Positions 54,987-63,974 of a stretch of DNA of 64,000 nt are shown here, one piece after another; position 1 is the stretch's first letter, and each line of letters opens with the position of its first letter. Position numbers and translations under genes: made by a program. The notes beneath the pieces are model-generated. The model was given only the letters and a program-made list of their open reading frames with translations, did not search any database and was not told where the DNA came from. The stretch is from Devosiaceae bacterium (lineage in GTDB: Bacteria; Pseudomonadota; Alphaproteobacteria; Rhizobiales; Devosiaceae), in the NCBI GenBank assembly GCA_021648375.1, contig JAKISW010000002.1, positions 62,001-126,000 of the forward strand. Direction: 5' to 3'.

Positions 54987-56228
54987 TTGGCCCGCTCTTC
55001 GTTTTTGTTTACCTCAGAATCTGTTTCCGAGGGGCATCCTGATAAGGTTTGCGATCGTATTTCTGATGAGATTGTTGACCTTGTTTATAAGGAAGCAAAA
55101 AAAACCGGCACCGACCCAATGGATGTTCGCATAGCTTGTGAAACTCTGGCTACCACCAACCGGGTGGTGATCGCCGGAGAGGTTCGGGTTCCCTCAACGC
55201 TGATCAAAAAAGATAAAAATGGCAATGATGTAATCAATCCTTCCCGTTTTCGCTCGGCCGCTCGTCGGGCTATCAAAGACATTGGTTATGAGCAGGATGG
55301 CTTTCACTGGAAAAAGGCAAAAATTGATATCCTGCTGCATTTCCAGTCGGCCCATATTGCCCAGGGTGTCGATAGTGCAGCTGATTCAAACGAATCAGAG
55401 GGCGCGGGCGATCAGGGCATAATGTTTGGTTATGCCTGTAACGATACCAGCGAATATATGCCGGCGACCATCCACTGCGCCCATAAAATTCTTGAACTGC
55501 TGGCCATTGCCAGAAAAACCGGTATTGGTGACGTGGGCAAACTGGGCCCGGATGCAAAAAGCCAGATCACAATTCGCTATGTTAACGACAAGCCCTATGA
55601 GGTTACCCAGATTGTGCTTTCAACCCAGCATATGGATGAAAGCTGGGATTCGGCCAAGGTTCGCCAGGTTGTTGAACCGTATATTTTAGAGGCCCTTGAA
55701 GGTTTTAAAATTGCTGATGATTGCGTCTGGTACATCAACCCGACTGGAAAATTTGTTATTGGCGGTCCTGATGGCGATGCCGGGGTCACGGGTCGCAAAA
55801 TCATTGTTGATACCTATGGCGGAGCGGCTCCCCATGGAGGCGGAGCATTTTCGGGCAAAGATACCACCAAGGTTGATCGCTCGGCGGCCTACGCCGCCCG
55901 TTATCTGGCCAAAAACATCGTTGCCGCTAAATTTGCCGAACGCTGCACCATTCAATTATCCTATGCTATTGGCATCGCCAAACCGCTTTCGATATTTATT
56001 GATACCCACGGCACGGGCACGGTTGATGATGAACTGATCGAAAAAGCCGTTGAACAGGTAATGGATCTTTCCCCGACAGGAATTCGAAAAGCCCTTGATC
56101 TGAACCGGCCAATTTATGCCAAAACTTCCGCCTATGGTCATTTCGGCCGTAAACCGGGCCGTGGCGGCACCTTTCCATGGGAAAAACTTGACCTGGTTAA
56201 ACCGCTGAAACAGGCGCTTGCAAAATAG
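54987..56228 (+). CDS. metK: S-adenosylmethionine synthetase
   Basis: Makes SAM from methionine and ATP. The 413-residue protein starts at TTG (54987) with GGAG about eight bases upstream. The N-terminus has [20 protein letters not shown]; the ATP motif [12 protein letters not shown] is near residue 138, and the phosphate-binding loop [20 protein letters not shown] near residue 280. The 169-base leader (54818-54986) holds a GGGTCTGGACCC palindrome (54929-54940) followed closely by a run of eight T, but I could not match it to a known SAM riboswitch. trmB follows by 55 bases. Confidence 0.97.
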   Translation: MARSSFLFTSESVSEGHPDKVCDRISDEIVDLVYKEAKKTGTDPMDVRIACETLATTNRVVIAGEVRVPSTLIKKDKNGNDVINPSRFRSAARRAIKDIGYEQDGFHWKKAKIDILLHFQSAHIAQGVDSAADSNESEGAGDQGIMFGYACNDTSEYMPATIHCAHKILELLAIARKTGIGDVGKLGPDAKSQITIRYVNDKPYEVTQIVLSTQHMDESWDSAKVRQVVEPYILEALEGFKIADDCVWYINPTGKFVIGGPDGDAGVTGRKIIVDTYGGAAPHGGGAFSGKDTTKVDRSAAYAARYLAKNIVAAKFAERCTIQLSYAIGIAKPLSIFIDTHGTGTVDDELIEKAVEQVMDLSPTGIRKALDLNRPIYAKTSAYGHFGRKPGRGGTFPWEKLDLVKPLKQALAK

Positions 56229-56283
56229 CTGAAGCCTTGGATCGGGCTGTATTTGAAATTGATTTTTATGACCAAGGGTTCGC

Positions 56284-57066
56284 ATGAGCATGGGTTCAGA
56301 TGTCTCCAAACCGGTGCGCCTCAAATCTGAGCGCTCTAAAACTGAGCATCGGGCGTTTTTCGGGCGCAAATCCGGCAAGCGTTTGCATGGGGGGCAGCAA
56401 CAGCTTTTTGATAATCTGTTACCTCAACTAAGGGTGGAATTGCCTGAAGGCAAAGTTTTTTCGCCTAAAAATATATTCGGACGAGCAGGCCGCAAAAAAA
56501 TTCTGGAAATCGGCTATGGCGGGGGTGAGCATTTAACGCGCCAAGCCTTGAAAAACCCTGATGATGATTTTATCGGTTGTGAGGTCTTTAGAGGTGGTAT
56601 CGGCAAGATACTGAAAAAAATTGATGCTGAAAATATCCCCAATATTTCCCTGTTTACTGAAGATGCCTATTTGCTGTTAAAAGCCCTTCCGGACGCATCA
56701 ATTGATGCCTGTTATCTGCTTTACCCAGATCCATGGCCAAAGCTTCGGCATCATAAGCGCCGATTTATATCTGCCATAACCTTGCAGGAGTTGGCGCGGG
56801 TTATTATTCCGGGCGGCCTGTTTTATTTCGCCAGCGATATTGAGGATTATGCCAACTGGACGCTGGCACACATGTTGCATCAGCCTGATTTCGAATGGAA
56901 AATCTCTTCAAAACCCCAATTTTGGCATATTCCCTTTGCCGGCTGGCAACCCACCAGATATGAGGCTAAGGCAAGGCGTGAGGGGCGTGAGCAAAGCTTT
57001 TATTTTAGTTTTACCAGAGCGTTGCCAGCAAAAGTGCCCTTGATGTTTTCCAGCCCGTCGGCGTGA
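56284..57066 (+). CDS. trmB: tRNA (guanine-N7-)-methyltransferase
   Basis: Methylates G46 in the tRNA variable loop. 260 residues. Motifs are LEIGYGGGEHLTRQA near residue 77, the SAM site, then DFIGCEVFRGGIGKIL, SIDACYLLYPDPWPKLRHHKRRFI near residue 140 and the C-terminal TRYEAKARREGREQSFYFSF. The family normally ends about there. Residues 245-260 (RALPAKVPLMFSSPSA) and the stop are encoded by the first bases of a repeat unit starting at 57016, so the tail looks like a recent addition. Catalytic parts are untouched. Confidence 0.94.
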   Translation: MSMGSDVSKPVRLKSERSKTEHRAFFGRKSGKRLHGGQQQLFDNLLPQLRVELPEGKVFSPKNIFGRAGRKKILEIGYGGGEHLTRQALKNPDDDFIGCEVFRGGIGKILKKIDAENIPNISLFTEDAYLLLKALPDASIDACYLLYPDPWPKLRHHKRRFISAITLQELARVIIPGGLFYFASDIEDYANWTLAHMLHQPDFEWKISSKPQFWHIPFAGWQPTRYEAKARREGREQSFYFSFTRALPAKVPLMFSSPSA

Positions 57067-57105
57067 GACAAAAAATCAGCAACATAGTTGCTGTTTCGGC
57101 AGCGC
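57016..57105 (+). repeat. Structured repeat, long form, overlapping the trmB 3' end (unit A)
   Basis: The outer stem GCGTTGCC (57019-57026) pairs with GGCAGCGC (57098-57105) with one G-T pair. The inner hairpin is CAGCAAC (57077-57083) with GTTGCTG (57087-57093). From 57051 on it is nearly identical to unit C (57366 on). The first 51 bases are trmB codons and stop. The spacer behind it (57106-57274) has several small inverted repeats (for example CCACT/AGTGG around 57108-57124) and no recognised gene. Confidence 0.75.
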
Positions 57106-57274
57106 GACCACTAAAAAAGAGTGGCGTAGCCGATAAACACACCCTTTAGGTGGTGTGCAAAAAAACCAAACAAAAACTAGCCTTGATAAAAGCTGCCAGC
57201 TGCTATATATCAACTCTAAATTCTCAAGATCAACTTGTGAGAGTGGGTGCCAACCGGCCCCGCTCTTTTTTATT

Positions 57275-57337
57275 GAGTGTTTCCAGAAAAAGTGCTCTTG
57301 CAGTTTTTCGGTTCGGAAACGCGACCAGACAAAGACT
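57275..57337 (+). repeat. Structured repeat, short form (unit B)
   Basis: TGTTTCC (57278-57284) pairs with GGAAACG (57315-57321); the inner GAAAAA/TTTTTC stem is present. Tail GCGACCAGACAAAG. Compared with units D and E the outer stem differs in both arms while still pairing. Confidence 0.75.
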
Positions 57338-57443
57338 AGAGCGTTTCTAGAAAGAGTGTTTTGCGGTTTTCTAGCCCGTCGGCGTGAGACAAAAAATCAG
57401 CAACGTAGTTGCTGTTTCGGAAACGCGACTAAACAAAGATTTA
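57338..57443 (+). repeat. Structured repeat, long form (unit C)
   Basis: GCGTTTC (57341-57347) pairs with GAAACGC (57420-57426). It contains a CTAGAAA/TTTCTAG stem and the CAGCAAC-GTA-GTTGCTG hairpin (57398-57414), and ends with ACTAAACAAAGATTTA. Its middle matches unit A. Confidence 0.75.
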
Positions 57444-57575
57444 AGAGCGCTGCCAGAAAAAGTGCTCTTGCGGTTTTTCGTTTCGGCAGCGTGACTAAAC
57501 AAAGATTTAAGAGCGTTGCCAGAAAAAGTGCTCTTGCGGTTTTTCGTTTCGGCAGCGTGACTAAACAAAGATTTA
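57444..57575 (+). repeat. Two tandem 66-bp repeat units (D and E)
   Basis: Units at 57444-57509 and 57510-57575 are almost identical. Each holds an outer stem (CGCTGCC in D, CGTTGCC in E, with GGCAGCG), an inner GAAAAA/TTTTTC stem, the GTTTC bulge and the ACTAAACAAAGATTTA tail. A third, truncated unit begins at 57576. The rimP Shine-Dalgarno follows at 57611. Confidence 0.85.
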
Positions 57576-57626
57576 AGAGTGTTGCCGAATTTTTAGTGAT
57601 TTAAAAACTTAAGGAACCAGAACAGT

Positions 57627-58241
57627 TTGTCAAAGCAGCGTTACATAAATGAAACCGGACAGGAACAGCGTATCGCTTCGATCGTTGAGCCAGTGGCTGA
57701 GGAAATGGGACTTTTTCTTGTTCGGGTAAAGATATTGCCTGACAATGGCTGCACTTTGCAAATCATGGCTGAAGATGAAAATGGCAAGTTCACTATTGCC
57801 CAGTGTCAGGAATTCAGCAATGAAATCTCTGCTCTGCTTGATGCCGAAGAGCCAATTGATGGCGCCTATCATCTGGAAGTTTCATCCCCCGGTATTGACC
57901 GTCCGTTGGTTCGGGAGCGTGATTTTTTGCGTTGGCAGGGCCACGAGGCGCGCGTGGAACTGGGCCAAATGCTCAATGGGCGCAAGCGGTTTCGCGGCCT
58001 GATCAAGCATGTGAAGGATGGTAAGGTCACTATAACTCTGCCCGATGTTACAGAAGGGGCGATTGCCGATATGGACCTTCCCATGGCCGATATTTCCTTC
58101 GCCAAGCTTATTCTCAGTGACCGTTTGCTGGAGGAGGCTCGTATAGAGCAGGAAAATTCTCCTGTAGTGGACGATCCTGAAATCACCACTATTGATGATA
58201 TCGACTTACGTGAACAAAATTTAGCAGAACCCAAAATTTAA
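57627..58241 (+). CDS. rimP: Ribosome maturation factor RimP
   Basis: Needed for 30S subunit assembly. 204 residues from a TTG at 57627, with AAGGAA at 57611-57616. The N-terminal domain has ASIVEPVAEEMGLFLVRVKI near residue 17, and EISALLDAEEPIDGAYHLEVSSPGIDRPLVRERDF near residue 67 is the family signature, followed by the C-terminal SH3-like domain. The tail is acidic. It begins the rimP-nusA-ylxR-infB-rbfA operon, whose promoter would have to lie within or just after the repeat array upstream. Confidence 0.95.
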   Translation: MSKQRYINETGQEQRIASIVEPVAEEMGLFLVRVKILPDNGCTLQIMAEDENGKFTIAQCQEFSNEISALLDAEEPIDGAYHLEVSSPGIDRPLVRERDFLRWQGHEARVELGQMLNGRKRFRGLIKHVKDGKVTITLPDVTEGAIADMDLPMADISFAKLILSDRLLEEARIEQENSPVVDDPEITTIDDIDLREQNLAEPKI

Positions 58242-58270
58242 AAAGCCAAAGACTTAAAAGGAATCAAACA

Positions 58271-59944
58271 ATGTCCGTTTCAGCCAATCGACTAGAGCTA
58301 TTGCAAATTGCTGATGCCGTAGCCCGGGAAAAATCCATCGACCGGATGATAGTCATTGAAGCCATGCAGGACGCGATATCACGTGCTGCCAGGGCTCGTT
58401 ATGGTGCTGAAACCGAGGTTAAGACCGAAATCGACCCCAAAACCGGTGAAATGAGCCTGTGGAGATTGCTTGAAATTGTCGAAAATGTGGAAGAATCCTC
58501 GCGCCAGATTTCCCTTAGTGAAGCAAAGAAGCAGATTGCAGACGCCAAATTCGGTGATTATCTTAGTGAGCCTTTGCCGCCAATTGAATTTGATCGTATT
58601 GCCGCCCAGTCCGCCAAGCAGGTTATTGTGCAAAGGGTGCGCGATGCCGAGCGTGATCGCATGTATGGGGAATATATTGATCGCATTGGCGAAATCGTCA
58701 ACGGCTCCGTCAAGCGGGTTGAATATGGCAATGTTATTGTTGACCTGGGCCGGGGCGAGGCCATTGTACGCCGGGATGAATTGATCCCGCGCGAGCAGTT
58801 TCGCTATGGAGATCGCATTCGGGCAATTATCTATGACGTGCGCCGCGAGCAGCGCGGACCCCAGATTTTTCTCTCTCGCACCCATCCCCAGTTCATGGCC
58901 AAATTGTTCATGCAGGAGGTTCCGGAAATCTACGATGGCATAATCACTATTCGCTCCATTGCCCGCGATCCCGGCTCGAGAGCAAAAATCGCTGTGGCAT
59001 CTTCTGATACTTCCATTGATCCGGTTGGAGCCTGTGTGGGCATGCGCGGCTCAAGGGTGCAGGCGGTGGTTGCTGAATTGCAGGGCGAAAAAATTGATAT
59101 TATCCCCTGGACTGAAAATATTGCCGATCTGGTGGTTTCTGCTTTGCAGCCCGCCGAAGTTATCAAAGTGGTTCTGGATGAGCAGGCCGAGCGTATTGAA
59201 GTGGTGGTTCCGGATGATCAGCTTTCTTTGGCCATTGGTCGCCGCGGTCAAAATGTGCGTCTTGGCTCGCAACTTATCGGCTGGGATATTGATATCCTGA
59301 CTGAGCAGGAAGAGAGCGAGCGCCGCCAGAAGGAATTTGTCGAGCGTTCTGAACTGTTTACCAATGCATTGAACGTTGATGAGACGGTTGCCCAGCTTCT
59401 GGCTTCTGAAGGATTTTCCTCCGTTGAAGAGCTGGCATTTGTTGATGCTGCTGAAATTTCGATGATTGATGGATTTGACGAAGATACAACAGTTGAAATT
59501 CAATCCCGAGCCAACGAATATCTGGACGCTTTGGATAAAGCTCGCGATGATGAGCGGGTTGAACTTGGCGTATCGGACGAACTCTATCAGATTGAAGGCT
59601 TAACAGGTGCTATGCTGGTGGCCATCGGTAAGGATGACGTTAAATCCATCGAGGATTTTGCCGGTTATGCAACCGATGATCTTGTAGGCTGGGTTGAGCG
59701 CAAGGACGGAGAATCCAAGCATTTTGATGGCACTCTAAGCAAGTTCTCCCTATCCCGTGAAGAAGCAGAACAAATGATTATGCAGGCACGTCAGCTTGTA
59801 GGATGGGTTGTCGCTGAAGATATGCCTGAAGAAATTGACGGCGAGAGCGCAGATGAAGGTGCAAGTGAAGTTGAAAACGCAAGTGAAGCTGAAGAAGAAA
59901 CAGTAAAAAAATCTGAAACACCAGAAAAACCCGCCTCAGACTAA
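58271..59944 (+). CDS. nusA: Transcription termination/antitermination factor NusA
   Basis: Binds RNA polymerase and modulates pausing, termination and antitermination. The 557-residue protein begins with AVAREKSIDRMIVIEAMQDAI (N-terminal domain), then S1 (about 135-200; GEIVNGSVKRVEYGNVIVDLG), two KH domains with GACVGMRGSRVQAVVAEL and LAIGRRGQNVRLGSQLIGWDIDI, and two C-terminal acidic repeats with helix-hairpin-helix character (LLASEGFSSVEELAFVD and LEGLTGA-like parts). AAAGGA precedes the ATG. The last 40 residues are an acidic, Ala/Glu-rich tail. The usual second gene of this operon. Confidence 0.97.
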   Translation: MSVSANRLELLQIADAVAREKSIDRMIVIEAMQDAISRAARARYGAETEVKTEIDPKTGEMSLWRLLEIVENVEESSRQISLSEAKKQIADAKFGDYLSEPLPPIEFDRIAAQSAKQVIVQRVRDAERDRMYGEYIDRIGEIVNGSVKRVEYGNVIVDLGRGEAIVRRDELIPREQFRYGDRIRAIIYDVRREQRGPQIFLSRTHPQFMAKLFMQEVPEIYDGIITIRSIARDPGSRAKIAVASSDTSIDPVGACVGMRGSRVQAVVAELQGEKIDIIPWTENIADLVVSALQPAEVIKVVLDEQAERIEVVVPDDQLSLAIGRRGQNVRLGSQLIGWDIDILTEQEESERRQKEFVERSELFTNALNVDETVAQLLASEGFSSVEELAFVDAAEISMIDGFDEDTTVEIQSRANEYLDALDKARDDERVELGVSDELYQIEGLTGAMLVAIGKDDVKSIEDFAGYATDDLVGWVERKDGESKHFDGTLSKFSLSREEAEQMIMQARQLVGWVVAEDMPEEIDGESADEGASEVENASEAEEETVKKSETPEKPASD

Positions 59945-59968
59945 ATCAAAGCGTAAAGCGGGTTTTAT

Positions 59969-60661
59969 ATGAAAAAGCATATGGAAATTAAACAGGGTAT
60001 GACAAAGCAAAAAATTCAACTGCGGGAATGTGCTTTGCAAAAACAAGCAAAACCGGTTGAGCAATTGTTGCGTTTTGCCCTTAGTCCGGATGCCCAGATT
60101 GTGCCTGATATTGACGCAAAAGCACCAGGGCGCGGGGTTTGGATTTCGGACAATGCCAGGGATATAAATGAGGCGGTTAAAAAAAATGCATTTGCCAAAA
60201 GCCTAAAACAAAAGGTCAAAGTGCCATCAGAGCTTGCACAAATCACGCGGACGCGGTTAGAACAGCGTTTGAAGGGTGCATTGGGCCTGGCTCGCAAGGC
60301 CGGACAGCTGCAAACTGGAGCAACCCGGGTCAAGTCGGCCATATCTTCGGGTAATGTTTTGGCCCTTATAACGGCAACAGATGCGGCAGTTGACGGCCGT
60401 AGAAAAATTTTGGCGGCCTTAAAGGCAACGGGTAGAGGCAATGAGGTGCCCCAGTTTGATATTTTAACCTCTTTGCAATTGGGTTTGGCTTTGGGGCAGG
60501 AAAATGTGATACACGCGGCACTTACCAGTGGCGCTGCGGCAAAATCGGCTCTATTGCGGGTGAAAAAACTTATCCGCTTTGATTTGATTGAAGATTTGGA
60601 TTTGAATAAAGATTTGGATTTGATTGAAAAATCGGATTTGAATAAAGGCTTGAACGATTAG
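59969..60661 (+). CDS. ylxR: YlxR (DUF448) domain RNA-binding protein with L7Ae-like C-terminus
   Basis: 230 residues. The N-terminal YlxR domain contains LLRFALSPDAQIVPDIDAKAPGRGVWI near residue 32, followed by AVKKNAFAKSLK; the usual GRGAYI motif appears as GRGVWI. The second half resembles an L7Ae/YlxQ ribosomal fold: LGLARKAGQLQTGATRVKSAISSGNVLALITATDAA near residue 107. Fusion of the two is normal in alphaproteobacteria. The C-terminus is a low-complexity run of Asp/Leu/Asn/Lys from short repeats. Several ATGs follow closely after the first, so the exact start is uncertain. Confidence 0.9.
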   Translation: MKKHMEIKQGMTKQKIQLRECALQKQAKPVEQLLRFALSPDAQIVPDIDAKAPGRGVWISDNARDINEAVKKNAFAKSLKQKVKVPSELAQITRTRLEQRLKGALGLARKAGQLQTGATRVKSAISSGNVLALITATDAAVDGRRKILAALKATGRGNEVPQFDILTSLQLGLALGQENVIHAALTSGAAAKSALLRVKKLIRFDLIEDLDLNKDLDLIEKSDLNKGLND

Positions 60662-60746
60662 AGCAATTTAATTGGTCAAAATGCGTTAAAACGCGCAAAA
60701 TATACAAAACGCACAAAACTTAAAATGTAAACGAGACGAATATTAG

Positions 60747-63368
60747 ATGAGCGACAAAGACAATAAATCAGATGACGGCACTGACAGTGTTTCGGAAAAA
60801 AAGACCTTGTCCTTGAAAACCGGACCGGGATCGGCTGGACGGCCTGTAGTTGCGCGCTCTACCCGCTCGATAGTGGTTGAGAGGCGTACAAGGCGCGTTG
60901 TTAAACCGGGGTCCACGCCAAATATGCGTCCTCAGGCTGCCAACAGGCCTGCCCCGGTCAAGCCTCAATCATCGAACCGCTCTTCATCGGGACGCGGCTC
61001 AAAATCACCTCAAAGCCTTTCGTCTCGTCAGGGGCTGACAAATCTTGAGTCCTCAGCCCGCGCCAAAGCATTGCAAAATGCCGCCGCCCGTCAGGCTGAA
61101 GACACAGCTCGCGCGCAAGAAGATGTTCGCCGTCGCGCTGAAGAAGATGAGCGCCGCGCCAAAATACGCGCAGAGCAGGAGCTTCAAAAAAAGGCCGCCG
61201 AAGAAGAAAAAGCTAATGGCGCAGAAAAAGCCGCCGAAGCTGCCGAAGAAGAAAAAGCCCAAAAGGTCGACGCTTCAAAACCTAAGATCAAAAAAACACC
61301 ATCTCCCGATGCGGTGATTCAGCCCGATATGCCACCACCGCAACCCGCAGGTGAAGAAGATGGTCGCGCTCGTCGCAGTGCCGTTGCTCCGCAAAAAAAC
61401 AAGCTTGTAGGTAAAGAAGAGCTGGAAAGAGCACGAAAAAGCGCTCGGCCTCAGCCTTCCAGACGTGCAACCGGCGATGCAAATCGCAATCGCTCACGCT
61501 TAACGGTCACCTCGGCCCTTAATCAGAACGAGAAGCGCGGACCATCGCTGGCCGCCATGCGTCGTCGTCGCGAAAAGCAACGGGGCAAGCCCAGAGAAGC
61601 TCAGCCAAAAATTGCTCGTGAAGTTACAATTCCAGAAGCAATTACCGTGCAGGAGCTTGCTAACCGCATGGCCGAACGCTCGGTGGATGTGATTAAACTG
61701 CTCATGCAGCAGGGCCAGATGGCTACCATCAACGATATTCTTGATACCGATACGGCAGAACTCATCGCCACAGAATTGGGCCATACGGTAAAACGTGTTG
61801 CCGAATCCGATGTGGAAGGGGGCCTGTTTGATGACTTAGGTGAAGAAGATGAAACAAATCTGAAACCAAGATCTCCGGTTGTTACTATTATGGGCCATGT
61901 GGATCATGGTAAAACCTCTCTGCTCGATGCCCTAAGAGATGCCAATGTGGTTTCCGGTGAGGCTGGGGGAATTACCCAGCATATCGGTGCCTACCAGGTC
62001 GAAAAAAATGGCAAGACCATCACGTTCCTTGATACTCCGGGCCACGAGGCATTTACCTCCATGCGCGCCCGTGGTGCTCAGGCTACCGATGTGGCCATAT
62101 TGGTGGTTGCCGCCGATGACGGGGTTATGCCCCAGACCATCGAATCCATCAAGCATGCCAAGGCGGCTGAAGTGCCGATTATTGTTGCCATCAACAAAAT
62201 TGATAAATCTTCGGCCGATCCCAATCGGGTTCGTACTGAATTGTTACAGCATGAGGTTTTTGTTGAAACCATGGGCGGGGATGTTTTGGAAGTTGAAGTA
62301 TCAGCTACCGAAAAGACCAATCTTGATAAATTGCTTGATGTCATAATGTTGCAGGCTGAATTGCTTGAACTTAAAGCTAATCCAAAAGGGGCGGCCCGCG
62401 GTATTGTTATTGAGGCCAAACTCGACAAGGGTCGCGGAGCTGTAGCCACCATGCTGGTGCAGCGGGGCGAACTTAAAGTCGGTGATATTGTGGTCGCCGG
62501 CTCCGAATCAGCTCGGGTGCGTGCTTTGATCAATGATCAGGGCAAGCAGGTTAAATCAGCCGGCCCTTCAACTCCTGTGGAAGTTTTGGGCTTTACCGGC
62601 GTTCCTGACGCCGGGGACCTGTTCGCAGTTGTTGAAAGCGAGGCAAAAGCCCGTGAAATCACCGAATATCGTCAGCGTGCCGTTCGTGAAAGAACCGGTG
62701 CCGGGGGCGTGACTTCCCTTGAGCAGATGATGAGCCAGCTAAAAACTTCGGAAATTTCTCGAGTGCCGCTGGTTATCAAGGCAGATGTTCAGGGTTCGGT
62801 TGAGGCAATTGTTTCTGCGGTTGAAAAACTTGGTACGGATGAGGTTTCAGCTCAGGTTCTATTATCCGGCGCCGGAGGTATTACCGAAAGTGATATTATT
62901 CTGGCCAAAGCCTCTGGTGCGGTAATTATCGGGTTTAACGTTCGTGCCAACCGTCAGGCGCGGGATCTGGCTCGCTCTGATGGAATTGAAATTCGCTATT
63001 ACAATATCATTTATGATCTGGTTGATGATGTTAAATCCACCATGTCTGGCCTGTTATCGCCCGAAATTCGCGAAACCTTCCTTGGCAATGCTGAAATTTT
63101 GGAAGTTTTCCATATTTCCAAAGTCGGCAAGGTTGCCGGGTGTAGGGTCACCGAGGGAAATGTGGAGCGTGGAGCCAGTGTTCGTCTGGTGCGTGATGAT
63201 GTGGTAATTCACGAGGGTAAACTTTCAACCCTGAAGCGTTTCAAGGACGAGGTAAAAGACGTCCAGTCCGGTCAGGAATGTGGCATGGCGTTTGAAAAAT
63301 ACGAGGATATGCGTGCTGGAGACGTTATTGAATGTTTCCGTCGTGAGGAAATTACCCGCTCCTTGTAA
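60747..63368 (+). CDS. infB: Translation initiation factor IF-2
   Basis: GTPase that brings initiator tRNA to the 30S subunit. 873 residues. The first 290 or so are a variable, highly charged, Ala/Lys/Glu-rich segment; the IF2 N-terminal fold ([21 protein letters not shown]) follows near residue 293. G1 is [19 protein letters not shown] near residue 380, G3 is [19 protein letters not shown] near residue 430, and G4 is [14 protein letters not shown] near residue 480. The C-terminal C1/C2 domains have [14 protein letters not shown] and RADRQAR-type motifs ([11 protein letters not shown]). Full-length and intact. Confidence 0.98.
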   Translation: MSDKDNKSDDGTDSVSEKKTLSLKTGPGSAGRPVVARSTRSIVVERRTRRVVKPGSTPNMRPQAANRPAPVKPQSSNRSSSGRGSKSPQSLSSRQGLTNLESSARAKALQNAAARQAEDTARAQEDVRRRAEEDERRAKIRAEQELQKKAAEEEKANGAEKAAEAAEEEKAQKVDASKPKIKKTPSPDAVIQPDMPPPQPAGEEDGRARRSAVAPQKNKLVGKEELERARKSARPQPSRRATGDANRNRSRLTVTSALNQNEKRGPSLAAMRRRREKQRGKPREAQPKIAREVTIPEAITVQELANRMAERSVDVIKLLMQQGQMATINDILDTDTAELIATELGHTVKRVAESDVEGGLFDDLGEEDETNLKPRSPVVTIMGHVDHGKTSLLDALRDANVVSGEAGGITQHIGAYQVEKNGKTITFLDTPGHEAFTSMRARGAQATDVAILVVAADDGVMPQTIESIKHAKAAEVPIIVAINKIDKSSADPNRVRTELLQHEVFVETMGGDVLEVEVSATEKTNLDKLLDVIMLQAELLELKANPKGAARGIVIEAKLDKGRGAVATMLVQRGELKVGDIVVAGSESARVRALINDQGKQVKSAGPSTPVEVLGFTGVPDAGDLFAVVESEAKAREITEYRQRAVRERTGAGGVTSLEQMMSQLKTSEISRVPLVIKADVQGSVEAIVSAVEKLGTDEVSAQVLLSGAGGITESDIILAKASGAVIIGFNVRANRQARDLARSDGIEIRYYNIIYDLVDDVKSTMSGLLSPEIRETFLGNAEILEVFHISKVGKVAGCRVTEGNVERGASVRLVRDDVVIHEGKLSTLKRFKDEVKDVQSGQECGMAFEKYEDMRAGDVIECFRREEITRSL

Positions 63369-63381
63369 TTTTATAACTTGT

Positions 63382-63403
63382 CTGGCGGGTTTGCCTGCCA
63401 GAT
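63382..63403. terminator. Hairpin between infB and rbfA
   Basis: TCTGGC (63382-63387) pairs with GCCAGA (63398-63403), extendable by GG/CC inside. It lies 14 bases after the infB stop. The following T-run is weak, so it may attenuate rather than stop transcription into rbfA. Confidence 0.4.
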
Positions 63404-63473
63404 ACTTAAGTTTTAGCTTTTTTGAACTTGGCCAAGTCTGCCCAATAGGCGTTTTTCGGGAAAATAAAATTAA

Positions 63474-63866
63474 ATGACCAGAAAAGCAAAAACATCCGCC
63501 CCGTCCCAGCGCATGTTGCGAGTTGGTGAGCTGGTACGCCACGCCCTGTCATCATTTCTGGTTCGCCATGAAGTGCAGGACAAGGTTTTGCAAAAGGCCA
63601 CCATAACGGTGCCTGAAGTACGCATGACCCCGGATTTGAAGCTTGCTAACGCCTATATTATGCCTTTGGGCGGGGAGAATGCTGAGGCAGTTGTGATAGC
63701 TCTGAATAAACACGCCAAATTTATTCGCGGCAGAATAGCCTCTGATCTGTCGCTTAAATATGCTCCCTCGGTGCGGTTTTTTGTTGATGATACTTTTGAA
63801 GAAGCTGATCGCATCAATGCTTTGCTGCGCTCGAAAACCGTCGCTCAGGATTTGAGTTCTGATTAA
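63474..63866 (+). CDS. rbfA: Ribosome-binding factor A
   Basis: Helps mature the 30S subunit and allows growth in the cold. The 130-residue KH-type protein has SQRMLRVGELVRHALSSFLVR near residue 10, VTVPEVRMTPDLKLANAYIMPLG-like residues (ITVPEVRMTPDLKLANAYI) near residue 45, and LSLKYAPSVRFFVDDTFEEADRINALL near residue 96, the family end. It closes the operon here. truB, which often follows, does not appear in the last 134 bases. Confidence 0.96.
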   Translation: MTRKAKTSAPSQRMLRVGELVRHALSSFLVRHEVQDKVLQKATITVPEVRMTPDLKLANAYIMPLGGENAEAVVIALNKHAKFIRGRIASDLSLKYAPSVRFFVDDTFEEADRINALLRSKTVAQDLSSD

Positions 63867-63974
63867 AGCAAATAAATTCTGTGCAGGAAAGTTTCTAAAA
63901 TAGCCATATTCAGGTTGTCTGGTTTTCAATAGCCCGTGTTTCAATGGTATTGTGGGTAAGGGATCAGGAAACTT

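Noticed and set aside
57275..57600. CRISPR array
   Set aside because: Units are adjacent with no unique spacers, the unit itself is imperfect and long, and no cas gene is nearby.
57155..57604. A 149-codon frame with repeated 22-residue blocks, and a minus-strand frame at 57371-57568
   Set aside because: Both run through the repeat array; the periodicity follows from the 66-base unit. No convincing ribosome binding site or domain is present, and the sequence fits structured non-coding repeats better.
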